Assembly (NCBI GenBank): GCA_934479825.1
Contig: CAKSOW010000005.1
Coordinates: 1-64,000 of the forward strand
Direction: 5' to 3'
From: an uncultured Eubacteriales bacterium
Lineage (GTDB): Bacteria; Bacillota; Clostridia; Oscillospirales; CAG-382
DNA: 64,000 bases
The notes beneath the pieces were generated by a model. That model saw only the letters and a program-made list of their open reading frames with translations, did no database searches and was not told the origin of the DNA. A program made the translations under genes and the position numbers. Numbering within the stretch: position 1 is the first letter of the stretch; each line of letters opens with the position of its first letter. Of the stretch, positions 9,437 to 16,938 are shown in pieces.

Positions 9437-9528
9437 GAACTAACGGCGGCCAATTCCGCCAAACCTCCTGTAAAAATACACCTATGCTTTTTATGTTTCG
9501 GATAAAACCGTTTTACGCCGTGCCTTTA

Positions 9529-10887
9529 TTAAGCTTCGGTCTTTTCGGTATCGTCCTTTTTCTCATCGGACGCTTCATCCGTTTTTTCTTTTTCATCGGT
9601 TTCCATGGCAGATTTCAATGCCTGCGCAAGATTTTCACCGAACGAACCCGACGCTTGGGTTCTGCCCTCGATGATATCGTTGAAAGCGGCGGCGCGGGCA
9701 GCCGTCACGCTCTTGATGTCAATCTTGTTGTAGCCGGTCAGGCGGGCGGCAAGACGGGCATTCTGTCCTTCCTTGCCGATAGCAAGCGAGAGTTGGTCGT
9801 CTTCCACTAACACATTGCACGAGCGGTCGCCGGTTTCGGTAACCGAAACGACGGTAGCCGGAGCAAGAGCGGCGCGGATGAATTCTTCGGGAACTTCGCT
9901 GTATTTGATGATGTCGATTTTTTCGCCGCCAAGTTCATGGGTAATGCTGTTTTTGCGGATTCCCTTTGCGCCGATGCAGGCGCCGATCGGATCGACATTC
10001 GGGTCGCGCGAATAAACGGCGATTTTTGTCCGAGAGCCGGCTTCGCGCGCAATCGACTTGATAATGACCGTGCCGTCCTGGATTTCCGGAACTTCAAGCT
10101 CAAACAGACGCTTGACAAGGCCGGGGTGCTTTCTGGAAAGTACAATAGCCGGACCTTTGGTTTCGCGCTTGACGATGGTAACATAAACCTTGATCTTTTG
10201 TCCCTCGATATAGTGCTCACCGGGAATCTGTTCGTTTTTGAAGAGGGTCACTTCGTTTTTGCCAAGTTCCAATACCGCATTTCCGGTAACCGGGTCGATA
10301 CGCGAAACGATAGCTGTGACGATCTCCTCTTTCTTGTTCTCATATTCACGCACCATGCGGTCGCGTTCCGCCTCGCGGATACCCTGGATGATAACCTGTT
10401 TGGCGGTCTGTGCGGAAATACGTCCGAAATTCTTCGGTTTGATTTCAACTTCGACGATATCGCCGATGTTGTAGGTCTTTTTGATCTTCCGCGCTTCTTC
10501 AAGCGAAATTTCGGTCTTGTCGTTGAAGCGGTGTTTACGGCGGATAATGGCAGGCTTTGCGCCGCTGTCGTCATCGTCGAACACGTCGCCGTAGGGCGTG
10601 GTGTCGTCGATTTCGATCAAACGGTCGGTACGTTCATCAAAATCATCGAAGTTGTATTCCGCCGTCAAGGGGATGTCCTCTTCCAGATCGGGGTCTACGA
10701 CGGTTAACTGTTTGAACACTCTTACGTTCTGCTTGACCGGGTCAAGCTCGATGCGTACATTGGAATAGCCGTTATCTCTTTTAAAGCCGCTCAAAAGTGC
10801 CGCTTCCACTTTTTCCAGCATGTATTCCTTCGGGATTCCCTTTTCTTTTTCCAGCATATCCAACGCTTTAAAGAATTCTGCGTTCAT
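9529..10887 (-). CDS. nusA: Transcription termination/antitermination protein NusA
   Basis: NusA binds RNA polymerase and nascent RNA and controls pausing, termination and antitermination. The 452-residue protein has the N-terminal polymerase-binding domain, an S1 domain near 135-200, two KH domains near 230-345 (including DPIGACIGAKGIR and LAIGKEGQNARLA), and a disordered Lys/Glu/Asp-rich C-terminal tail in place of proteobacterial acidic repeats. GGAGG precedes the ATG. It is second in the operon after rimP. Confidence 0.96.
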   Translation of the reverse strand: MNAEFFKALDMLEKEKGIPKEYMLEKVEAALLSGFKRDNGYSNVRIELDPVKQNVRVFKQLTVVDPDLEEDIPLTAEYNFDDFDERTDRLIEIDDTTPYGDVFDDDDSGAKPAIIRRKHRFNDKTEISLEEARKIKKTYNIGDIVEVEIKPKNFGRISAQTAKQVIIQGIREAERDRMVREYENKKEEIVTAIVSRIDPVTGNAVLELGKNEVTLFKNEQIPGEHYIEGQKIKVYVTIVKRETKGPAIVLSRKHPGLVKRLFELEVPEIQDGTVIIKSIAREAGSRTKIAVYSRDPNVDPIGACIGAKGIRKNSITHELGGEKIDIIKYSEVPEEFIRAALAPATVVSVTETGDRSCNVLVEDDQLSLAIGKEGQNARLAARLTGYNKIDIKSVTAARAAAFNDIIEGRTQASGSFGENLAQALKSAMETDEKEKTDEASDEKKDDTEKTEA

Positions 10888-10938
10888 TGCCTTTCATTCC
10901 TCCAACTATCTATCGTCATTTGTTTTTTACTGATTCTG

Positions 10939-11415
10939 TTAAAATTCGCACACCGTGCGGATGCTTGCAATTTCTTTGCGTGCAAGCTTTATCGGATTTT
11001 CGCCGCATACAACGGTAATACTGTCGTTTTCTTCATCAAACGCCGAAAGGATGCCGTGAAGCGTTTTGGTTCCGTCAAGGGCTTTGAAAAGCTTGACGGT
11101 CACTTCGGAATTCAGAAACGCCTTGATGTGCTCCGGCGTTTTAAGTTCGCGTTCCAGTCCCGGCGACGAGATTTCGAGATAATAGCTTCCCTCGATCGGG
11201 TCAGCCGCGTCGATAATCGGCTCAACCGCGTCGTTTACCATTTCGCAGTCGGTCAAGGAAACGCCCTCCGGCCGGTCAATGTAAATAATCAGATTGTGAT
11301 CCGGTCCTTCTTTGACAAACTCCACATCCCAAAGCGATACGCCGCATTCTTCGACAGCGTCTTTCACAAGCTCTGCCACACGGGCGGCAATCCCGCTTTT
11401 CTTTTTTTCAGCCAT
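10939..11415 (-). CDS. rimP: Ribosome maturation factor RimP
   Basis: RimP assists 30S subunit maturation. The 158-residue protein has the RimP N-terminal alpha/beta domain with the segment DHNLIIYIDRPEGVSLTDC, then SYYLEISSPGLERELKTPEH, and a C-terminal SH3-like domain. The ATG is preceded by AAAGGA. It is the first gene of the nusA-infB operon, behind a consensus-like promoter and a leader hairpin. Confidence 0.94.
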   Translation of the reverse strand: MAEKKKSGIAARVAELVKDAVEECGVSLWDVEFVKEGPDHNLIIYIDRPEGVSLTDCEMVNDAVEPIIDAADPIEGSYYLEISSPGLERELKTPEHIKAFLNSEVTVKLFKALDGTKTLHGILSAFDEENDSITVVCGENPIKLARKEIASIRTVCEF

Positions 11416-11470
11416 AATGATCCTTTCGTTTCCGACAGTGTAACCGTGTTATGGGTTATGTCTTTCAACA

Positions 11471-11501
11471 GTAAGGAGCGGTTTTGTCAACCGCTCCTTA
11501 C
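11471..11501 (-). promoter_or_regulatory. 13-bp hairpin in the rimP-nusA leader RNA
   Basis: The perfect stem GTAAGGAGCGGTT / AACCGCTCCTTAC with a 5-nt loop lies between the promoter at 11522-11550 and rimP. It is not followed by a run of T on the minus strand, so it is not a simple terminator. It could be a processing or autoregulatory site. Confidence 0.5.
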
Positions 11502-11521
11502 ATCCGTATTTTTCGTGTAAT

Positions 11522-11550
11522 AGTATAACACATCTTTTTGGAAAAATCAA
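11522..11550 (-). promoter_or_regulatory. Promoter of the rimP-nusA-infB operon
   Basis: Minus-strand TTGATT, 17-bp spacer, TATACT. It lies about 110 nt before the rimP start. Confidence 0.65.
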
Positions 11551-11561
11551 TAGTTTTTTCA

Positions 11562-11592
11562 CAAAAAACCGATGAAATCCAAATATCGGTAT
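11562..11592 (-). terminator. Terminator of the G5/3D protein gene
   Basis: ACCGAT / ATCGGT stem followed on the minus strand by TTTTTT, about 30 nt after the stop codon. The stem is short. Confidence 0.5.
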
Positions 11593-11621
11593 TTTACACA
11601 AAAAATCCGTCGCTTTTTCCG

Positions 11622-12527
11622 TTAATCCAAAATATAAACCCAAACATTCCGGCGGCCGAACTGAATGCATTCGTTGTACGACATAAAGGCAAGATCGACG
11701 ATATCGCCTTTAATGGCTCCGCCCGTGTCCTCCGCAACGCCGACGCCGTATTCAAGCGCATCGCAGGTGATATACATCTTCGTATGCAGCGGAATGACGT
11801 TCGGGTCAACCGCAACAATGCCCTTGGCAAGCGTTGCGCCGGTTGCCGTGGTCATCGTGGTAAGCCCCGGCATATAGGTATAAGCCGTCGCTTCCATGAG
11901 TTTACGGTAGTTGTAGGTGTAGACGGTGCCGTCCGACGCTGTCACCGCGCCGCCGACGCCGTATTCTGCCGTGCCGTTTACGGCAGGCACGATCACATCC
12001 TCTGCAATGATCTCGCGTTCGACGGCAATTCCGTCCACGCATTTTTCGATGTACGTGACGTTTTTGATTCCGTTCACGCCCTCGGTCAAGACGCGCATCT
12101 CCCCTTTCGGGATCGTATCGACATCCGTCAGATCATAGTCATACGCAAGCGGTTCCTCAACGGTATACTGCTTATATTCGACCGTTGAAACATCGATCAT
12201 CATGTTGTCGTATAAAATCGTGTCGACCGGTACGTTCAAGGAATCGATCTCGGTTAAGGTTACTCCGGCATAAGCCAGAAAATCCGTGCATTCCACGGGG
12301 AAATAGGTGTAGTCGTATTCGTTGCCGTTCATTACGAGCGTGACATCTACGGGACCATCCGTCAATTCCGTTAAAAACGATTGGGTTTCGGCGGTATTTT
12401 CAGAAGCAATACCGTAGATTTCGGAAAAAGCGTACGTCGGGACGGCAAGGACGACAGCAATCACAAAAACAAGCAGAAATAGAACGGTCTGTTTTCGCGC
12501 TGTCGTTAACTTTTCATTCACAACCAT
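11622..12527 (-). CDS. Secreted or anchored G5 and 3D domain cell-wall protein
   Basis: This 301-residue protein has one hydrophobic N-terminal segment (about 15-35; signal peptide or anchor), a DUF348-like/G5 region in the middle, and a C-terminal 3D domain in which ATGATLAKGIVAVDPNVIPLHTKMYI and the later DTGGAIKGDIVDL carry the three conserved aspartates. The architecture is that of YabE/Rpf-like proteins, where the 3D domain is a lytic transglycosylase fold acting on peptidoglycan. ATG at 12527 is chosen because AAAGGAG lies just upstream. It has its own promoter and terminator. Confidence 0.85.
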   Translation of the reverse strand: MVVNEKLTTARKQTVLFLLVFVIAVVLAVPTYAFSEIYGIASENTAETQSFLTELTDGPVDVTLVMNGNEYDYTYFPVECTDFLAYAGVTLTEIDSLNVPVDTILYDNMMIDVSTVEYKQYTVEEPLAYDYDLTDVDTIPKGEMRVLTEGVNGIKNVTYIEKCVDGIAVEREIIAEDVIVPAVNGTAEYGVGGAVTASDGTVYTYNYRKLMEATAYTYMPGLTTMTTATGATLAKGIVAVDPNVIPLHTKMYITCDALEYGVGVAEDTGGAIKGDIVDLAFMSYNECIQFGRRNVWVYILD

Positions 12528-12586
12528 ACTGTGCTCCTTTTCGGAAATTTGGCAAAAAAGCGACCTCCGCAATTTTGCAATCGTGT

Positions 12587-12615
12587 ATATTAGCACACTT
12601 CACACGATTTGTCAA
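12587..12615 (-). promoter_or_regulatory. Promoter of the G5/3D protein gene
   Basis: Minus-strand consensus TTGACA, 17-bp spacer, TAATAT, about 60 nt upstream of the chosen start. The remaining DNA up to 12888 is AT-rich, and I see no gene in it. Confidence 0.65.
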
Positions 12616-12888
12616 GCCTTTTTTGGGAATTTTGTCGATTTTCCGCCGATTTTCAGGAAATTTTCAGATATTTTTCCTGTTTTTACCAGTATATGCCCAA
12701 AATCCGAAAATTATTCACACGCATAAAAAATGCATAATTCAGTTTACATAAAAGCTGGCGTTTAAAAAGAGTTTACATTTCGACAAGTCTGCCAAAGGCG
12801 TTTTTCAAGGCAGAATTTTTTGATAAATCTGCACAAATACAGATGCTAAAAATTGTAAATTATACCGAATTTTTACTTAGGTTTTCGT

Positions 12889-13158
12889 TTAAGAAATTCC
12901 GTTTTTGACAAAGGCGGCAAAGAGAATCTGAATCAACAGAATAAGCGGAATTCCGGCCATGAATTTTACGTGTTTTGTCTTGTGACGGATAAGAAGCATG
13001 GTGAGAAACATAGCGGCCGAACCGCCAAACGCCGCAGTGCACAAAAGGGCGTTTTCCGAAATCCGCCACTTTCCTTTGCGCGCGGCATACTTGTCGTATA
13101 CGGTCAAAAGAATTGCCAAAAGTGAAACAGCCGCCAGATAATAAGAAAAAATCTTCAT
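12889..13158 (-). CDS. DUF1294 family small membrane protein
   Basis: The 89-residue protein has membrane segments near 5-22, 40-60 and 68-85, with the DUF1294 signature YDKYAARKGKWRISENALL and FGGSAAMFLTMLLIRHKTKH. The function of the family is unknown. ATG at 13158 matches the family start, though AGGAGG lies a little far (16 nt). An ATG at 13200 would place that AGGAGG inside the gene. The palindrome at 13199-13212 lies just upstream. Confidence 0.8.
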   Translation of the reverse strand: MKIFSYYLAAVSLLAILLTVYDKYAARKGKWRISENALLCTAAFGGSAAMFLTMLLIRHKTKHVKFMAGIPLILLIQILFAAFVKNGIS

Positions 13159-13198
13159 TATATTATATATGGTACCTCCTGTTTTTTCCGTTAATTTC

Positions 13199-13212
13199 AT
13201 ATACCGGTATAT
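13199..13212. promoter_or_regulatory. ACCGGT-centred palindrome upstream of the DUF1294 gene
   Basis: ATATACCGGTATAT is a perfect 14-bp palindrome related to those at 4970-5026. It may be an operator for the same regulator. Confidence 0.35.
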
Positions 13213-13235
13213 TGTTTTTTAGCGTTCTTTTTTTA

Positions 13236-13296
13236 AAAACAGACGTCTGAACCGGCTCTGTTTTCTTTTATGTGAGCACTGTCAGACGTCTGTTTT
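13236..13296 (-). terminator. Terminator of the transporter/GLUG operon
   Basis: AAAACAGACGTCTGA (13236-13250) and TCAGACGTCTGTTTT (13282-13296) are exact reverse complements and form a 15-bp stem with a 31-nt loop. On the minus strand the second arm runs into TTTTT. Each arm contains the palindrome CAGACGTCTG, so a protein-binding role is also possible. Confidence 0.55.
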
Positions 13297-13332
13297 AATA
13301 CTTTTCTTCCTTATATATTATATAAGCAGAAT

Positions 13333-16300
13333 TCAAGCCTTTTTCTCGTCGTGTTTCTCTGCTTTTGCGGATGCCTTTTTAGTCTTTCTCGCTTTTTTTC
13401 TTTTACGGACAACAAGAAGTATCACCGCAAGAATTACCAGAATTCCTGCCGCCAAAAGCAAGTTCCACAAGGCGTAATTATGCGTTTCGATCAAGGCAAA
13501 CGACACAGTCTCTCCTTGTGCGTCAAACACAAGATAACTGCCGTCTTCCGACGAATCGGCCTTCTCCCACTTTGTGCCGTCAAAGAGGTACACGGCGGTC
13601 TTTTTGAAGGTCTCCGGCTTTTTAATGCGTACCCGATAGCCGTCCAAGCCGCACGATGTACCGGAAATGGTAAAGCTGTAAGCAAGGGGCTGTGATTTTG
13701 TTTCGGGAAGTCCGGCAAGACTGCCGTCAAAGGCTGTAATTTCAGCAAGAGCCGTCGTATTGAAACTGCCGTCCAAAAGGACATCCGGCATGGACTCGTC
13801 GCCGGTCGCCTGCAAGGCTGTGACAAACGGGTTATACTCTGCCTCAATGATCCGGCCATAGGTAAGCGCTCCGCCGGCATACTGCCATTTTCCCTCATAG
13901 CCGTCCTTGGACGGAACTGCCGGAATACGGTCAGCCGGAATCGGCTCGCCGTAATTGTAGTTAATGCGTGCAACAACCGTATCCTCGGCCTTGAAAACAG
14001 CGGTTTCGGTTGCAAAATCCGCCGGAAGTCCGGTTTCGGCACGGAGTTGGTCATAGGTCATCGGCTCGGCCTTTCCGGCGTAGCTTACGCCGTCCCAGCC
14101 GGCAATTTCGCGGCTGACAAATCGATTGGAGAGCACATCTCCGTCTGCATCTCCTACAATTGCCCCGACAAACTGTTCTCCCTCGTCCACGGCAGGAACG
14201 CTGATGCAGTTTTTCACGTCATGTCCCATACCGGCAATGCCGCCGACATACCGTCTGCCGGACAGCGTAGCCTTGGCTTTACAGCCAAAAACCGACGTAT
14301 AGCTGATGCCGACAATGCCGCCGACATAATCGCCGCCCGTACTGGTGACTGTGCCATAGCCGACGCAGCCGATAACCATGCCGATATCCATGCGTCCGAC
14401 AATGCTGCCGGCTGCATTTTTCTTGGCTGTAATCTCGCCGCGGTTCTCGCAGTCGCGTAACACCGTTCTTGTGCGGAACACAAAGTCGGTCGAGCGGTTT
14501 CCGATTTTCTGCAAATCGTCCTCGGGGTCAAAATCGCGCTCAATGGCCATAGATCCGGCAATACCGCCGATGTTGACATCGCCCTCTACCGTGCCGTAAT
14601 TATAGCAATTCGCCACTTTTCCGGTGGCATTGGAGCTCTCGGTGTCGTTTTCGGAAATATCTTCATACACGTCGTCCACCGTTTTATCGGCGGTTGCGTC
14701 GTCGTTGGCTTTACGGAAAAGTGAAATGATATCGCTGAACTTATTGTTGATTCCTTTCAGGTCGGAAACCATGGTATCGGAGGAGCCGGTAACAAGGTTA
14801 TTGAGGGAAGAAAGGATATCCTGCATTTCGGTTACGCTTTGGTTCAATGAATCGGAAGTACTGGAAACTTTATCGCCAATCTTGGAAAATTCAATGTCCG
14901 GCATAGCGGTAAGCTGATCTGCCGTATTTTTCAAGCGTTCGCTTGCTTTGGCGAACCAATCGAACGCGTTTTGGAATTCTTTTGTCACGCTTTGCATGGA
15001 TTCTGCTGCGTCGCTGATCGCACCGCCGGCGTCTTTCAGGTCACTGCTTAATGCAATCATACTGTCAAGCGCCGCATTGATGTCGTCCGAGGTGTTCGCC
15101 AGTGTATCAAAGGCGCGCGACATAGTTGTGAGAGAGGTGCGGAGCATTTTGGGGTCAAGCTCGCCCGTAATCACGCTCACACTGTCAAGAATGAGCGTCA
15201 GCGCGTCGTTTGCCTTACTGACGTTTTGCGCAATATTCTTAAATTCCTTTTTAAACGCCTTGAAGTCGGAAGTAATGGAATCAATATCCAGATTTAACGC
15301 TTCTTCGGCAGTCAGACCACTTAAATCGGGAATCTCGATGAGATCCGCGATCTTGGAAATCGAAGTATCGATTTTATCCAGCGCTTTGGAAAGCGCTTTG
15401 AGTGCGTCGGTGATATCATCGAGCGCGTCAGACGTTTTATCGGCATCGCCAAGAGCCGCATTAAGAGCCTGCATCGCGTCAGACAGGTCTTTTAAGGCGC
15501 TTTCAGCTTCGGTCGATACGGTTTTTATGCTGTTTAATGCATCTTCCAGATTCTGGGAATCGGTTAAGATACGAACGGCTTCTTCGGAATTGACAAGCGC
15601 GTCGTCCAAATAATCACAGGCGCGCGAAAGTTTATCAAGCGCAACCTGCAAATCAGTCACGGCCGGGGAAACATTGTCGATCACAAGCGAGACGCGCGAA
15701 ATGGCGTCGTTGATGGAATCGATACTTTCATCGCCCCAATCGCTGACCGTATCGATCAGTTCTTTGGTGCTGTCCTTGGCGCCGGTCAGGCTGTCGTTCA
15801 AGGAATCTAAATGCTTCGATATATCGCCGGGCAAATCGGTGTTGTGATCAAGCATATCCCCAAGCAGTCCTTGTAGATTATCGAATTCATCGAAAATGTC
15901 GTTCAAAATGCTCTGGTTATAAGTGAGCGCCACATACGGCTCTGCCTGACCGACAATCCCGGCCACTTCTTTTCTGCCGTAGATCTTGCCGTAGTTACTG
16001 CATTCGCTCATGAAACCCGACTGACGTCCGGCAATGCCGCCGACGTTATAGCCGGTATGCGGATAGCCGACCGTGCCGCGGTTGCTGCACGAACGGATAA
16101 TGCCCGAAGAATAGCCGGCGATACCGCCGGTATCGGTACAGGTAAGGTTAGTTTCGGCATCGGTGATCTTCCGGATATCAAAATCGCTCACATCAAGCGT
16201 GACTTCCACTTCAACGGTATTGACGCGCGCGTGGTTGGCACTGCCGGTGATACTGCCGGTATTCTTGCCGCAAATACCGCCGGTGCGGTATTCGCCGGTG

Positions 16301-16938
16301 ATACTGCCCCATGAGGTACAGTCCACGATCTGACCGGTCTCGCCGTTAAGGCCTGCGATTCCGCCGACATCACTCTTTCCTTCAATCGTGCCGTTGAACC
16401 GACAGCCGACAATTGTTCCTTTATTATCGGCGACGATTCCGCCGACGGTCGCTTTTGTCCCCTGCGGTCGGATAACGCCGCGCACAGTCAAATTCTTGAC
16501 CGTCGCACCCTTTGCCACATAGCGGAAAAAGCCGCGTGTCGAACCGCCGGCCGTTATGGACACGCCGTCCACAACATGGCCGCCGCCGTCAAACTCTCCG
16601 GCAAAATACGGGATTCCGGAAAATTCATCATAATCCATGCGGATATCATTCGTTAAGAACACTTTGAGTCCGGTCGAATAGCTGTCAAGGGAGCAATTTT
16701 GGGCAAACGCGATAAGCTCTTCGGCTGAGCCGATGAGAAGCGCCCCCTCGGGGTAAACGACTTGAACCGGCGCGTCACTTACAGTTTCCGCCGCCTGTGC
16801 ATCCGCCGCTCCGGTATTCGGAGCACCGTAGACCGGAAGAGAGCCGAGCGTTAAAAGGACCGACAGCGAAAGCGCAGTCGTTTTTCCGGCAACATGCTGA
16901 AAGTTTTTGAAGAGATCGGTTTTATTAAGCGTTTTCAT
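13333..16938 (-). CDS. Giant GLUG-repeat and coiled-coil surface protein
   Basis: The 1201-residue protein begins with a signal peptide (about 15-40), then several GLUG-type repeats (VGGIAGLN, TGGICGKN, VGGIAGRQ and similar, about 130-320), a very long alpha-helical region with heptad pattern and repeated LDS/ALD/SLN units (about 330-770), a second GLUG block (about 790-960), a C-terminal beta domain, one membrane helix near 1150-1172 and a Lys-rich cytoplasmic tail. It is therefore anchored with most of its mass outside. ATG at 16938 follows AAAGGAGG. It overlaps the RND transporter gene by 14 nt, which implies joint action. The molecular function is not known. Confidence 0.8.
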   Translation of the reverse strand: MKTLNKTDLFKNFQHVAGKTTALSLSVLLTLGSLPVYGAPNTGAADAQAAETVSDAPVQVVYPEGALLIGSAEELIAFAQNCSLDSYSTGLKVFLTNDIRMDYDEFSGIPYFAGEFDGGGHVVDGVSITAGGSTRGFFRYVAKGATVKNLTVRGVIRPQGTKATVGGIVADNKGTIVGCRFNGTIEGKSDVGGIAGLNGETGQIVDCTSWGSITGEYRTGGICGKNTGSITGSANHARVNTVEVEVTLDVSDFDIRKITDAETNLTCTDTGGIAGYSSGIIRSCSNRGTVGYPHTGYNVGGIAGRQSGFMSECSNYGKIYGRKEVAGIVGQAEPYVALTYNQSILNDIFDEFDNLQGLLGDMLDHNTDLPGDISKHLDSLNDSLTGAKDSTKELIDTVSDWGDESIDSINDAISRVSLVIDNVSPAVTDLQVALDKLSRACDYLDDALVNSEEAVRILTDSQNLEDALNSIKTVSTEAESALKDLSDAMQALNAALGDADKTSDALDDITDALKALSKALDKIDTSISKIADLIEIPDLSGLTAEEALNLDIDSITSDFKAFKKEFKNIAQNVSKANDALTLILDSVSVITGELDPKMLRTSLTTMSRAFDTLANTSDDINAALDSMIALSSDLKDAGGAISDAAESMQSVTKEFQNAFDWFAKASERLKNTADQLTAMPDIEFSKIGDKVSSTSDSLNQSVTEMQDILSSLNNLVTGSSDTMVSDLKGINNKFSDIISLFRKANDDATADKTVDDVYEDISENDTESSNATGKVANCYNYGTVEGDVNIGGIAGSMAIERDFDPEDDLQKIGNRSTDFVFRTRTVLRDCENRGEITAKKNAAGSIVGRMDIGMVIGCVGYGTVTSTGGDYVGGIVGISYTSVFGCKAKATLSGRRYVGGIAGMGHDVKNCISVPAVDEGEQFVGAIVGDADGDVLSNRFVSREIAGWDGVSYAGKAEPMTYDQLRAETGLPADFATETAVFKAEDTVVARINYNYGEPIPADRIPAVPSKDGYEGKWQYAGGALTYGRIIEAEYNPFVTALQATGDESMPDVLLDGSFNTTALAEITAFDGSLAGLPETKSQPLAYSFTISGTSCGLDGYRVRIKKPETFKKTAVYLFDGTKWEKADSSEDGSYLVFDAQGETVSFALIETHNYALWNLLLAAGILVILAVILLVVRKRKKARKTKKASAKAEKHDEKKA

